NCBI GenBank assembly: GCA_036262095.1
Contig: DATAJQ010000037.1
Coordinates: 1-17,130, forward strand
DNA length: 17,130 nucleotides
Direction of reading: 5' to 3'
Origin: Terrimonas_A sp036262095
Lineage (GTDB): Bacteria; Bacteroidota; Bacteroidia; Chitinophagales; Chitinophagaceae
The notes below the pieces were generated by a model. It worked only from the letters and a program-made list of their open reading frames with translations. It had not been told where the DNA came from and ran no database searches. Position 1 is the stretch's first letter. Every line of letters starts with the position of its first letter. This document shows positions 6,405-14,650 of this stretch, piece after piece. Both the position numbers and the translations under genes were made by a program.

Positions 6405-9400
6405 ATGAAAAAAAATGGATCAGGCGTATCCCCCCATACGCCCTACCTATTCATCAAATGCTTACTCATGATGAAGTTTACCATTCTGCTTATTATCGCC
6501 TTTTCCCTTCAATCTTTCGCTAATGGTTACGGACAGGAAAATATCAACCTTAACCTGGAGAAAGTAACGTTGAAAAAGGTGTTCAAGGCCATCGAACAGC
6601 AAGGTGCCTGCCGGTTTGTTTACAAAGATGAAATATTGCCGAGAGAACAGCGTATCAGCATTGCCGTTGAAAATGCCTCTCTCGAAGAAGTGATGAATAA
6701 AGTGTTGCGTAACACCGAATTAAGTTACAAAAGACTGAGTAGCAGCCTCGTGGTTATAACCACAGGCATTGTCGGGACAAGTGCCGTGCCCGTTACCGGT
6801 AAGATCACCAATGAACTGGGTGAACCCCTGCCTGGTGTAAACATTGTTGAAAAAGGCACTAATAATGGAACCACCACCAATGCAGACGGCAGCTTCGTAT
6901 TGAATGTTGCCAGTCTGGACGCAACATTGGTGATCACCTATATCGGTTTTGTGCCCCAGGAACTGGCACTGTCCAACCGCTCTGAAGTGAGCGTAAAACT
7001 GGTGGCAGAAGATAAAAAACTGGAAGAAGTGGTAGTGATCGGTTATGGTACACAAAAAAGAAGGAATGTGACCGGCGCTATCACCAGCGTAAAAGCGAGC
7101 GACCTGGAAAATGCTCCCATCATGCGCGTGGAGCAGGCCTTGCAGGGGCGCGTTTCCGGTCTTACCATTGCCGCCGCATCCGGTCAGCCAGGTTCTTCCT
7201 CCACAATAAGGGTGCGTGGTACAACGTCCATTAATGATGGAGCGAACAATGTGTTATATGTAGTGGATGGTATTGTGGTTGACAATGGTGGTATCGATTA
7301 CCTGAACCAGAATGATATCGAATCAATCGAAGTATTGAAAGATGCAGCATCCGCAGCTATCTATGGTGCGCGTTCCGCAGCAGGTGTTATCCTGATCACT
7401 ACCAAGAAAGGGAAGGCAGGTGCTGTTTCTGTTAATTACAATGGCTATTATGGTGTTCAGGAACCTGCTTCCAAACTGAAACTGCTGAATGCAACTGAAT
7501 ATGCCACCCTCAGCAACGAAGCAGCACTGGCAGCCGGTGGTTCTGTTCTGTATCCTGATCCCAGTGCTTTAGGGAAAGGTACTGACTGGCAGGATGCGAT
7601 TTTCAATAATAGTGCCCGTATACAAAATCATGATATCAGCATCAGTGCCGGTTCAGAAAAATCCACGTATTATTTTTCATTGGGTTATTTTGACCAGGAA
7701 GGGATTGTGGGCTCGGATATCTCCAGCTATAAACGGTATAATGCCCGCCTGAACTCTTCCCATAAAGTCACCAAATGGCTGACCATCGGTAATAATATCG
7801 GCTACTCTTATATCCGCAGCAAGGGTATCGGTAATACCAACGGTGAATATGGCGGCCCGCTGGCTTCAGCGATCAATCTTGATCCGATCACTCCTCTTAT
7901 AGAAACTGACCCCTCTGTGGTGAATGCTCCGCCTTATTCCACACAACCTGTTGTAAGGGATGCCAATGGAAATCCTTATGGCATTTCCAAACTGGTAGGG
8001 CAGGAGATGACCAATCCTTTGGCTTATATCAAAGCACACGAAGGAAACTATGGATGGTCGCACAACCTGGTAGGAAATATTTTTGTAGAGATAGAGCCGA
8101 TCAAAGGTTTGAAGTTCAGGACCAATATAGGTGCCAAACAGGCATTCTGGGGCAACACTTCTTTCAGCCCGGTAGTGTACCTGAATGCTTCAACACAAAC
8201 TACCAACAATTCGTTTTACAGAGAGAATAACCGCGGTTTCAACTGGACATTTGAAAACACGGTGTCATACAACAAGAACTTCGGTTATCACAACCTGACT
8301 GTGATGGCCGGTACAGGTGCTTATGTGGACAATAACTCTGTAGGCAACGGAGTAACTTATTACAACCTGCCTGTTAATAGCTTCAAAGAAGCTTCCATGA
8401 ATTTTGCGACTGTTGCTGCTGATATCCTCGCATGGGGAAATGAGAGCTACAAGCACAAAATTTCTTCCATCTACGGCCGTGTTATTTATGACTATAATGA
8501 TAAGTACCTGTTCACGGGTCTTATCCGCCGTGATGGTTCTTCCCGGTTCGGAGCGAATAAAAAATATGGATACTTTCCCTCCGGTTCTATCGGCTGGGTA
8601 GTGTCAAGAGAAGATTTCTTCCCTACCAACAATGTCGTTTCTTTCCTGAAGATCCGCGGTTCTTATGGTATCACGGGTAATGATGCGATCGGAGACTTCC
8701 GTTATATTTCCACTGTAGGTGGCGGCCGCAACTATCCATTCGGGTATGATAACTACCTGATCGGTTACAGCCCCAATGCACCGGCCAATCCCGATCTGCA
8801 ATGGGAACAGACCAGCCAGTTGAACATCGGTTTTGAAGCCACACTATTCAGGAACTTCAGCCTTACATTCGATTGGTATAAGAAGAAAACTTCTGAAATA
8901 CTCATGTCAGTTACCATTCCTGCTTATGTAGGTCTCGGTAATCCTGTAGGCAACGTAGGTGGTATGCAAAACAGTGGCGTGGAGCTGGAATTGGGTTACA
9001 ACAAAAAATTCGGCGACCTCAACCTGTCTGTAAAAGGCAATGTGTCTTATGTAAAGAACAGGGTCACTTACCTCGGTGCTGATAAAGAATTTCTCGAAGG
9101 CTCAGGCTGGCAGGCAAGTGCTTACAACCTTACCCGTGCACAGGTAGGACATCCTACATTCTCTTTCTATGGCTTTGAAACCCTGGGTATTTTCCAAAAC
9201 CAGGCTGAAGTAAATAACTACAGGGATAAGAACGGTACCATCATCCAGCCCAATGCAAAACCTGGTGATTTCAAATGGGCAGATCTGAATGGTGATGGCA
9301 AGATCGGTTCTGAAGACCGTACTTTCATCGGTGATCCTACACCGACCTGGAGCTATGGCTTTACCATCAATGCTTCTTATAAGCAGTTTGATCTGGTATT

Positions 9401-9821
9401 GTTTGGACAGGGTGTTACTGGTAATGAGATCTTCAATGCACTCCGCCGCCTTGATGTGGCCAATGCCAACTGGACCACTGCTGCACTTGGCCGCTGGACC
9501 GGTGAAGGTTCTACCAATACTTTCCCCCGCCTCACAACAGACGATGCCAATGGCAACTTTAAAAACCCATCCACTTTCTATTTGTCAGATGGTGCTTATT
9601 TCAGGATCAAGAATTTGCAGATCGGTTACACTCTTCCTAATTCCATTGCACAAAAAGCAGGTCTTAAAAGAGTGCGTATATACTTAGGCAGCGGCAACCT
9701 GCTCACTTTAACCAAATACACAGGATTTGATCCTGAGATTGGTGGAGGCAGCTATGGTATTGACAGAGGTATCTATCCTCAGGCCCGTTCCTATATGGTT
9801 GGCTTAAACCTAGGTTTATAA
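6405..9821 (+). CDS. SusC/RagA-type TonB-dependent outer-membrane transporter with STN domain
   Basis: A 1138-residue outer-membrane beta-barrel that imports oligosaccharides using TonB energy, with SusD as the lid. Signal peptide about 1-44 (hydrophobic core 24-38, cleavage near ANGYGQ). An STN domain at about 46-118 marks it as a signal-transducing transporter working with the FecR-like protein. A carboxypeptidase-regulatory-like beta domain follows (about 129-199; VTGKITNELGEPLPGVNI). The TonB-box-like EVVVIGYGTQ (208-217) leads into the plug, which carries SusC hallmarks: ALQGRVSGLTI, VLYVVDGIVV, IESIEVLKDAASAAIYGARSAAGVILITTKKG. The rest is barrel, ending in an aromatic-rich strand (SYMVGLNLGL). 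A D-N-G-D-G-K-I-G-S-E-D loop near the C-terminal part resembles a calcium-binding loop common in this family. Eighteen bases separate it from susD. Confidence 0.95.
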   Translation: MKKNGSGVSPHTPYLFIKCLLMMKFTILLIIAFSLQSFANGYGQENINLNLEKVTLKKVFKAIEQQGACRFVYKDEILPREQRISIAVENASLEEVMNKVLRNTELSYKRLSSSLVVITTGIVGTSAVPVTGKITNELGEPLPGVNIVEKGTNNGTTTNADGSFVLNVASLDATLVITYIGFVPQELALSNRSEVSVKLVAEDKKLEEVVVIGYGTQKRRNVTGAITSVKASDLENAPIMRVEQALQGRVSGLTIAAASGQPGSSSTIRVRGTTSINDGANNVLYVVDGIVVDNGGIDYLNQNDIESIEVLKDAASAAIYGARSAAGVILITTKKGKAGAVSVNYNGYYGVQEPASKLKLLNATEYATLSNEAALAAGGSVLYPDPSALGKGTDWQDAIFNNSARIQNHDISISAGSEKSTYYFSLGYFDQEGIVGSDISSYKRYNARLNSSHKVTKWLTIGNNIGYSYIRSKGIGNTNGEYGGPLASAINLDPITPLIETDPSVVNAPPYSTQPVVRDANGNPYGISKLVGQEMTNPLAYIKAHEGNYGWSHNLVGNIFVEIEPIKGLKFRTNIGAKQAFWGNTSFSPVVYLNASTQTTNNSFYRENNRGFNWTFENTVSYNKNFGYHNLTVMAGTGAYVDNNSVGNGVTYYNLPVNSFKEASMNFATVAADILAWGNESYKHKISSIYGRVIYDYNDKYLFTGLIRRDGSSRFGANKKYGYFPSGSIGWVVSREDFFPTNNVVSFLKIRGSYGITGNDAIGDFRYISTVGGGRNYPFGYDNYLIGYSPNAPANPDLQWEQTSQLNIGFEATLFRNFSLTFDWYKKKTSEILMSVTIPAYVGLGNPVGNVGGMQNSGVELELGYNKKFGDLNLSVKGNVSYVKNRVTYLGADKEFLEGSGWQASAYNLTRAQVGHPTFSFYGFETLGIFQNQAEVNNYRDKNGTIIQPNAKPGDFKWADLNGDGKIGSEDRTFIGDPTPTWSYGFTINASYKQFDLVLFGQGVTGNEIFNALRRLDVANANWTTAALGRWTGEGSTNTFPRLTTDDANGNFKNPSTFYLSDGAYFRIKNLQIGYTLPNSIAQKAGLKRVRIYLGSGNLLTLTKYTGFDPEIGGGSYGIDRGIYPQARSYMVGLNLGL

Positions 9822-9839
9822 TCCTAAAAAACTATTACA

Positions 9840-11357
9840 ATGAGAACCAATTATTTTTCTAAAATATGCCTCGTGCTGCTGGCTTTGCCTGTATTGCACG
9901 CTTGTAAGAAAAGTTTTCTGGATGTAGATCCGGTCGGACTTAATCTGGAATCGAACTATTATTCAAATCCCACTGAAGCATTTGCCGGACTGGTAGCCGC
10001 TTACGATCCGCTTGGGATGGAAACGGCCGGTACATATGCCAATAAACTCGGGCCGCTGAACTCTGCTTCTGATGATTGCGTAGCTGGTGGTGCTTCCGGT
10101 GGTAATGATATGAATACCTGGCAGGTTTGGAATAATTATACGCTTACACCTGCAGTAGGCCCGCAAATGGAATACTGGACAAGAAATTTTACCGGCGTAT
10201 CGAGGACCAATATCATCCTCTCCAAACTGGGTGATGTGCCCGGGCTGGATGAAAACACCAAAAAGAGATATATCGCTGAAGGGAAATTCCTCCGTGCTTA
10301 TTATTATTTCGATCTGGTGCGTTTGTTCAAAAATGTTCCTTTATTCACTGCTCCTGTTGCAACAGAAGAGATCTACAACCAGGTGCAGGCAGCTCCTGCT
10401 GATGTGTATGCACAAATTGAAAAAGATCTGCGTGATGCTATTCCTGATCTGCCACCAACGGTGCCTGTTACTACAGAAGGCGGTCGTGCCACACAAGGCG
10501 CTGCCAAGGCCCTGCTCGGTAAAGTGATCCTGTTCCAGAATGATAACAGCAGGATGATGGAAGCAGCCAATCTGTTTGAGGACGTGAATAAGCAGGACAA
10601 TATTTATGGGTATAAGTTGATGACCAATTTTGGTGACATCTTCCGTCCTGATAAAAAATTCAACAGCGAATCCGTGTTCGAGATCGGCCATACATCTGTT
10701 GCCAATGGCAACTGGAATGCATGGGGAGCAGTTGAAGGAAATGTATACACACAAATGATCGGGCCACGCGCTTATACCGGTACGATCTATGAAACAGGAT
10801 GGGGCTTCAATCCTGTACGCAAAGAACTGGCTGATCTGTTGTATGGTGATCCCCGTTATCAATACACAGTTGCGGATATCGACAGCATGGTGGATGCAGG
10901 TGCTGCTACAAGCTATGAGGCCAGCTATCAGAACACAGGTTATTTCGTTCAGAAATTTGCTCCGCTCAAACAATGGAAATCAACCGGCGGAGGTAATGTT
11001 GAATTGAACTATCCGAACAACGTAATTGAAATACGCCTGGCTGATACTTATCTCATGGAAGCGGAAGCATTGCTCCGTGCTCCGGGTGGTGATGCAGTGA
11101 AAGCTGCCAAATACCTGAATGATGTAAGGGCAAGGGTTGGTCTTACACCTGTAGCAGCTACATTAGATAATGTGGCACTGGAGCGCCGCAAGGAGCTTGC
11201 TACCGAAGGTCATCGCTGGTTCGACCTTGTGCGTACAGGCAAAGCCGCTACAGTATTGGCCTTTAAAGGATTTGTTGCAGGCAAGCATGAGATCCTGCCT
11301 ATTCCTTTGAATGAACTGACCAATACTAAACTTGTACAAAATCCTAACTATAATTAA
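9840..11357 (+). CDS. SusD/RagB-type surface glycan-binding lipoprotein
   Basis: A 505-residue SusD-family lipoprotein that forms the hinged lid of the SusC transporter and captures glycan at the cell surface. The signal peptide ends in a lipobox with Cys22 (VLHAC), followed by KKSFLDVDP, the usual SusD start. The TPR-like helical core is visible around FTGVSRTNIILSKL, YIAEGKFLRAYYYFDLVRLF and the tetratricopeptide-type segment at 170-270; the C-terminal SusD region ends with VIEIRLADTYLMEAEALLR, ALERRKELATEGHRWFDLVRTG and HEILPIPLNEL, all strong family signatures. Length is typical. It is translated from an ATG 18 bp after the susC stop and is followed 29 bp later by the PKD lipoprotein, so it is the second gene of the operon. 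Ligand specificity cannot be told from this protein alone. Confidence 0.94.
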   Translation: MRTNYFSKICLVLLALPVLHACKKSFLDVDPVGLNLESNYYSNPTEAFAGLVAAYDPLGMETAGTYANKLGPLNSASDDCVAGGASGGNDMNTWQVWNNYTLTPAVGPQMEYWTRNFTGVSRTNIILSKLGDVPGLDENTKKRYIAEGKFLRAYYYFDLVRLFKNVPLFTAPVATEEIYNQVQAAPADVYAQIEKDLRDAIPDLPPTVPVTTEGGRATQGAAKALLGKVILFQNDNSRMMEAANLFEDVNKQDNIYGYKLMTNFGDIFRPDKKFNSESVFEIGHTSVANGNWNAWGAVEGNVYTQMIGPRAYTGTIYETGWGFNPVRKELADLLYGDPRYQYTVADIDSMVDAGAATSYEASYQNTGYFVQKFAPLKQWKSTGGGNVELNYPNNVIEIRLADTYLMEAEALLRAPGGDAVKAAKYLNDVRARVGLTPVAATLDNVALERRKELATEGHRWFDLVRTGKAATVLAFKGFVAGKHEILPIPLNELTNTKLVQNPNYN

Positions 11358-11386
11358 GGATTGCCATCCACTTAAAAATGTTTTTT

Positions 11387-12310
11387 ATGAAACATACAAA
11401 TAAAACAAGATTACTGACCAGTGTCATGCTCATCCTTTTGGGCGTTGCACTTTTCCAGGCCTGTAAAAAAGAAGGAGAGGACCTTACATTAGGTGCTCTG
11501 CCCACGCCCGATTTTGAAGTGATCCAGGGCACTGACGCAAATAACCTTATCCTCATTAATAAATCATCCATGCCCATCATTCCTTACTGGACCGTGAGCA
11601 ATGGAGCCAAACTGACTGGCGATTCTGCCAAGATCAATTTTGTGCTTGCAGGCACTTATGAAGTGACCCTGACAGGTGCCGGGCAGGGAGGATTAGGCAG
11701 CACTACCAAAACCATCACCATTGCACAAAATGATCCAACTGCCTGCAGCCCTACCAAGCCATTGGGCTTTATCGCAAGCTGCACCAGCAAAAAATGGAAA
11801 CTGAATCCTGCAGCCGGTGCTTATAAAGTTGGTGAAGGTGCCGACAATGGCAACTGGTGGAGCAGTGGTGCCGGTGATGTTACCGGCCGCTCCTGCGAAT
11901 TCAATGACGAGTACACTTTTGTGTTTGATGGTGCCGGTACTTTCACGTACGACAATAAAGGTGATTTTTATGCAGATGGTTATCTCGGCTCAGGCAGTAA
12001 TGGTTGCGAACCCAATGCCAACCTTAACAATGCGCAGAAACCCTGGGCTTCCGGCAATTTCACTTACCAGGTACTTCCTGGTGGTGTGAAAGGATTGGGG
12101 CAACTGAAAGTGGTCGGCCTTGGTGCTCATATTGGTCTGCAGAAAGTGCATAATGGCGGGGAAACCACTACTGGCCCTACCTGGAACTCTATTACCTATG
12201 ATATCATTGAAATGACACCTAATGGTGGTGGTCCCGGACATGATATCCTCAAACTTGGTGTTGCCCTTGCTGCACCCGGCTGGTGGACATTTACATTACG
12301 TTCTGAATAA
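11387..12310 (+). CDS. PKD-domain lipoprotein, probable surface beta-glucan-binding protein
   Basis: A 307-residue predicted lipoprotein with Cys26 in a lipobox (LFQAC) after a hydrophobic signal. An Ig-like PKD fold covers about 38-104 (PDFEVIQGTDANNLILINKS; AGTYEVTLTGAG). A C-terminal Trp/Gly/Asn-rich beta-sandwich covers about 113-307, with CTSKKWKLN, NGNWWSSG and a C-terminal GWWTFTLR; exposed tryptophans are common in glycan-binding sites. Proteins of this layout recur after susCD and before GH16 enzymes in beta-glucan loci, so the likely role is a surface glycan-binding protein; that is inference from context. I prefer ATG at 11387 over the in-frame ATG at 11378 because it starts directly with the charged MKHTNKTR signal n-region. 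Five internal cysteines besides the lipobox could form disulfides. The next gene begins 9 bp after the stop. Confidence 0.8.
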   Translation: MKHTNKTRLLTSVMLILLGVALFQACKKEGEDLTLGALPTPDFEVIQGTDANNLILINKSSMPIIPYWTVSNGAKLTGDSAKINFVLAGTYEVTLTGAGQGGLGSTTKTITIAQNDPTACSPTKPLGFIASCTSKKWKLNPAAGAYKVGEGADNGNWWSSGAGDVTGRSCEFNDEYTFVFDGAGTFTYDNKGDFYADGYLGSGSNGCEPNANLNNAQKPWASGNFTYQVLPGGVKGLGQLKVVGLGAHIGLQKVHNGGETTTGPTWNSITYDIIEMTPNGGGPGHDILKLGVALAAPGWWTFTLRSE

Positions 12311-12319
12311 AGGATTAGT

Positions 12320-13162
12320 ATGCGTATTATTATCGTATCCGTTGCATGTCTTCTGGGTTTTGTATCCTGTTCAAAAAGTGGAGGGGGAGGTTCTACAATT
12401 ACTCCCCCCGGCCCACCAGTAGACAAAAACTGGAAATTTGAGACCACTCCCGTATGGGCCGAAGAGTTTAACTATACCGGCGCACCTGATGCAGCGAACT
12501 GGTATTATGATATCGGAGGAAGCGGCTGGGGAAATAATGAGCTCCAGTATTACACTAATACTACCGATAATGCAGTGGTGGCCGGTGGCGTACTTAAGAT
12601 CACTGCCAGGAGTGAAGCAATGGGAGGTATGAACTATACTTCTGCCCGGCTGCTTTCCAAAAACCTGGGCGATTTTCTTTACGGCAGGGCGGAGATAAGA
12701 GCAAAACTGCCGGCAGGCCGTGGCACATGGCCCGCTATCTGGATGCTGCCTACCGATTGGGTTTATGGTGAATGGCCCAAGTCGGGCGAGATTGATATAA
12801 TGGAACATGTAGGGTATGATCCCAATGTAGTGCATTTCAGTGTGCATACGCAGGCATATAATCATACTATCAATACACAAAAAACAAGCACCAAGACCAT
12901 TCCGACGGCGATGACGGAGTTTCATAATTACCGGGTGGACTGGACCCCTTATGCCGTACGTGGTTATTTTGATGATGCACTGGTGTTCACTTTTACCAAT
13001 GATGGGAAAGGTGCTGCCACCTGGCCGTTTGATAAACGGTTTCACCTGATATTGAACCTTGCAGTTGGCGGCAACTGGGGTGGTGCGCAGGGCGTGGATA
13101 ATACAGCATTCCCTGCAAGTATGGAAGTTGATTATGTACGCCTTTATAAAATGATTCCCTGA
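12320..13162 (+). CDS. GH16 endo-beta-1,3(4)-glucanase lipoprotein (laminarinase-like)
   Basis: A 280-residue lipoprotein glycoside hydrolase of family 16, predicted to cleave internal bonds in beta-1,3- or mixed beta-1,3/1,4-glucans with retention of configuration at the cell surface. Lipobox Cys17 (FVSC) is followed by a Gly/Ser/Pro linker (19-33) that would hold the enzyme off the membrane. The jelly-roll catalytic domain covers about 42-278. The active-site motif EIDIME (157-162) gives nucleophile E157, D159 and acid/base E162, in the six-residue beta-bulge form typical of laminarinases and lichenases. Other GH16 marks are WGNNELQYYT (70-79), RGTWPAIWMLP (134-144) and the C-terminal FHLILNLAVGGNW. 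Length is normal for a single-domain enzyme with no extra binding module. It is the last gene of the operon; a terminator follows about 90 bp later. Confidence 0.93.
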   Translation: MRIIIVSVACLLGFVSCSKSGGGGSTITPPGPPVDKNWKFETTPVWAEEFNYTGAPDAANWYYDIGGSGWGNNELQYYTNTTDNAVVAGGVLKITARSEAMGGMNYTSARLLSKNLGDFLYGRAEIRAKLPAGRGTWPAIWMLPTDWVYGEWPKSGEIDIMEHVGYDPNVVHFSVHTQAYNHTINTQKTSTKTIPTAMTEFHNYRVDWTPYAVRGYFDDALVFTFTNDGKGAATWPFDKRFHLILNLAVGGNWGGAQGVDNTAFPASMEVDYVRLYKMIP

Positions 13163-13248
13163 TGCGAAGCTATTTAACAGACCGTCTGTTGACGGTTGAA
13201 AGAAGCCATAGATACGGCAATCGTTAAGCACTTAGCAGCAGTTAGTGC

Positions 13249-13290
13249 AGGGCGGGTTGTTTTTAAGCAGGCCCGCCCTTATTGTTTTTA
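13249..13290 (+). terminator. Intrinsic terminator of the SusCD-GH16 operon
   Basis: AGGGCGGG (13249-13256) pairs with CCCGCCCT (13272-13279), an 8-bp GC-rich stem with a 15-nt loop, followed by the T-rich stretch 13280-13290 including TTTTT at 13285-13289. It lies 87 bp past the GH16 stop. A smaller hairpin without a T-run, ACCGTC/GACGGT (13181-13186/13191-13196, loop TGTT), lies nearer the stop and may protect the 3' end. Confidence 0.75.
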
Positions 13291-13313
13291 TTTAGTTATT
13301 TAATGCTGATAGT

Positions 13314-13341
13314 TCGTTGGCCGTTGACCGATGACCGTTGG
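13314..13341. repeat. Degenerate heptamer tandem repeat (4 units)
   Basis: Four contiguous 7-bp units beginning at 13314, 13321, 13328 and 13335 follow the consensus CCGTTGA/G (TCGTTGG, CCGTTGA, CCGATGA, CCGTTGG). It lies in the long gap after the PUL terminator. A closely related array occurs at 15986-16035. Confidence 0.65.
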
Positions 13342-13596
13342 CCGGCTTCATCTTGATATCACCTTCCATACAGTCTATACAGTATCTTCTAAACTAAAGC
13401 TGATTATCGGCCATCAGGCTATTATTTATCTATCCTTTACCAGTTATCCTTTCGTTTTGGTACTATTGTTGAAGTAAGCGGCTTGTTCCTGATCCGGAAA
13501 ATTAATATAGATAATAAAGTAAATATTTCCCGGTAAACCATTTTGCACTGAGAATTCTTAACTAAAGCTGCATGATATAGATATACTCAAAATTTT
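13342..13596. other. AT-rich gene-free stretch upstream of the coiled-coil gene
   Basis: No open frame with coding character is seen. It holds an exact 11-bp direct repeat, AACTAAAGCTG, at 13392-13402 and 13560-13570; a 9-bp repeat ATATAGATA at 13505-13513 and 13575-13583; and paired ATACAGT words at 13368-13374 and 13377-13383. A TTTTGCAC at 13541-13548 resembles the downstream half of the Bacteroidota -7 box but lacks the leading TA at the right spacing. Probably the promoter region of the following gene. Confidence 0.4.
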
Positions 13597-13602
13597 TTGA
13601 GG

Positions 13603-14565
13603 ATGCTTTTAGCTGCGGGAGCTGTTTCCGAGATCATCAGTTTCATCCAGGTACTTTGCTGGATCATTCTTCCTGTTTTAGCCCTGGCTATTTTACTGAC
13701 TGTTTTTTTGCATTACCGCAAAAAGAGAAAGAATGCGGCAGAGGCATTGCCTGCTGAGGAGTTATTGCCTGTGCCGGCAACGCTTATCCAGGGAAAAAAG
13801 CCTGCTGACTACATCCTTTTCGATCATTCCGGCCTTGTGGATCAATACCACAACAGGCTTTGCCAAAGCCAGGCAAAATATACAGCCCTGCGTCACGATT
13901 TCTCCCGGCTGGAAACAAAATATACTGCTTTAGCGCTGTACGCATCGAATCATACCCATAACCCTAAAGAAGAAGAAATGGAAAACTCTGCCCTCCAACT
14001 AAGCCCTGCCATACAGGAAGAAGTTGATTCACTGATCAAAAAACATAAAGCAGAAAAGCAGGAATGGAAAGAGAAGAATGAGCAACTGGCACATTCCTAC
14101 CGCAGCCTGGAACAGGAAAATAATCTTTTACAGGCCAAACTGGAACTGGCTTCTGCCACAGATGAGGGAAAAGAATCGATAGTAAATAAATGGGCTGAAG
14201 AAAACAGTATCCTGAAAGATAAACTCGCCGAGCACGATTACCTGAGTGATATAGTGGAAGAAAAAAAATCACAGATCATTTTCCTCCAAAATCAATTGGA
14301 GCAAAAAATCGTTCTTCAGCACGCGGCAGAACATCAAACATCACAATTGCAGGCCGAACTGGCAAAAGGGGAAGAATTGCTCCAACAAAAAGAGCAACAT
14401 CTGCAGGAAAAACAACAGGAACTCACTACCCTTCAGGGACAATTAGCTGCCCAACAGGAAATCCTGCATGCCACCGCAAAAAAACTGACCGCCTGCAAGC
14501 AACTCACCCAACGGTTTTACGAAGAGTTCAGCCGCGAGTCAGCAGGACTATTGACTGCCGACTAA
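13603..14565 (+). CDS. Membrane-anchored coiled-coil protein of unknown function
   Basis: I do not recognise this 320-residue protein. One hydrophobic helix (about 11-37) is followed by a basic cluster (HYRKKRKN), so the rest is predicted to be cytoplasmic. After a Pro/Ala-rich linker (about 44-65) and a segment with KPADYILFDHSGLVD (66-80), the remainder is almost entirely Glu/Gln/Lys/Leu heptad coiled coil (about 118-290), ending in ACKQLTQRFYEEFSRESAGL. The composition suggests a rod-like scaffold or cell-envelope/division-associated factor, but nothing here assigns a role. I choose ATG at 13603; an in-frame TTG at 13597 adds only two residues, and an AT-rich short inverted repeat (CTCAAAA at 13586-13592, TTTTGAG at 13595-13601) overlaps that TTG. 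It precedes thyA by 85 bp with a terminator between, so it is probably not in the thyA operon. Confidence 0.75.
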   Translation: MLLAAGAVSEIISFIQVLCWIILPVLALAILLTVFLHYRKKRKNAAEALPAEELLPVPATLIQGKKPADYILFDHSGLVDQYHNRLCQSQAKYTALRHDFSRLETKYTALALYASNHTHNPKEEEMENSALQLSPAIQEEVDSLIKKHKAEKQEWKEKNEQLAHSYRSLEQENNLLQAKLELASATDEGKESIVNKWAEENSILKDKLAEHDYLSDIVEEKKSQIIFLQNQLEQKIVLQHAAEHQTSQLQAELAKGEELLQQKEQHLQEKQQELTTLQGQLAAQQEILHATAKKLTACKQLTQRFYEEFSRESAGLLTAD

Positions 14566-14587
14566 CGACTCCCGACTCGGGACAGGT
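14546..14587. repeat. GAC-phased heptamer repeat running through the stop codon
   Basis: GACT occurs at 14546, 14553, 14560, 14567 and 14574, then GACA at 14581: six units at exactly 7-bp spacing with the consensus GACTnnn. The array starts inside the last codons of the coiled-coil gene and its TAA stop (14563-14565) falls within the third unit. Because 7 is not a multiple of 3, the encoded tail is non-repetitive. Confidence 0.7.
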
Positions 14588-14611
14588 TCCCCCAATCCAC
14601 ATCTTCCCCAC

Positions 14612-14635
14612 AGCCCGTTTCAGCACCGGGCTTTT
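14612..14635 (+). terminator. Intrinsic terminator of the coiled-coil gene
   Basis: AGCCCG (14612-14617) pairs with CGGGCT (14627-14632) over a 9-nt loop, and the last T of the stem begins a TTTT run (14632-14635). It lies 46 bp past the coiled-coil stop and immediately before the thyA promoter region, separating the two transcripts. Stem length is at the low end for an intrinsic terminator. Confidence 0.55.
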
Positions 14636-14638
14636 CGC

Positions 14639-14646
14639 TAACTTGC
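14639..14646 (+). promoter_or_regulatory. Candidate -7 box for thyA
   Basis: TAACTTGC resembles the Bacteroidota TAnnTTTG box with one T missing and is placed 4 bp before the thyA ATG at 14651, directly after a terminator. If used, transcription would start at or next to the start codon. No -33 element is evident. Confidence 0.3.
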
Positions 14647-14650
14647 ACTT

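Noticed and set aside
13176..13196. Hairpin just after the GH16 stop as the operon terminator
   Set aside because: ACCGTC/GACGGT is not followed by a T-run; the GC stem at 13249-13279 with the T-rich tail fits better.
12371..13231. 286-residue reverse-strand open frame across the GH16 gene
   Set aside because: Antisense shadow of a conserved enzyme; its Cys/His/Arg-rich translation shows no domain and has no promoter in view.
13314..13341. Heptamer arrays as a CRISPR array
   Set aside because: Units are 7 bp and contiguous with no spacers, and no cas genes are present.
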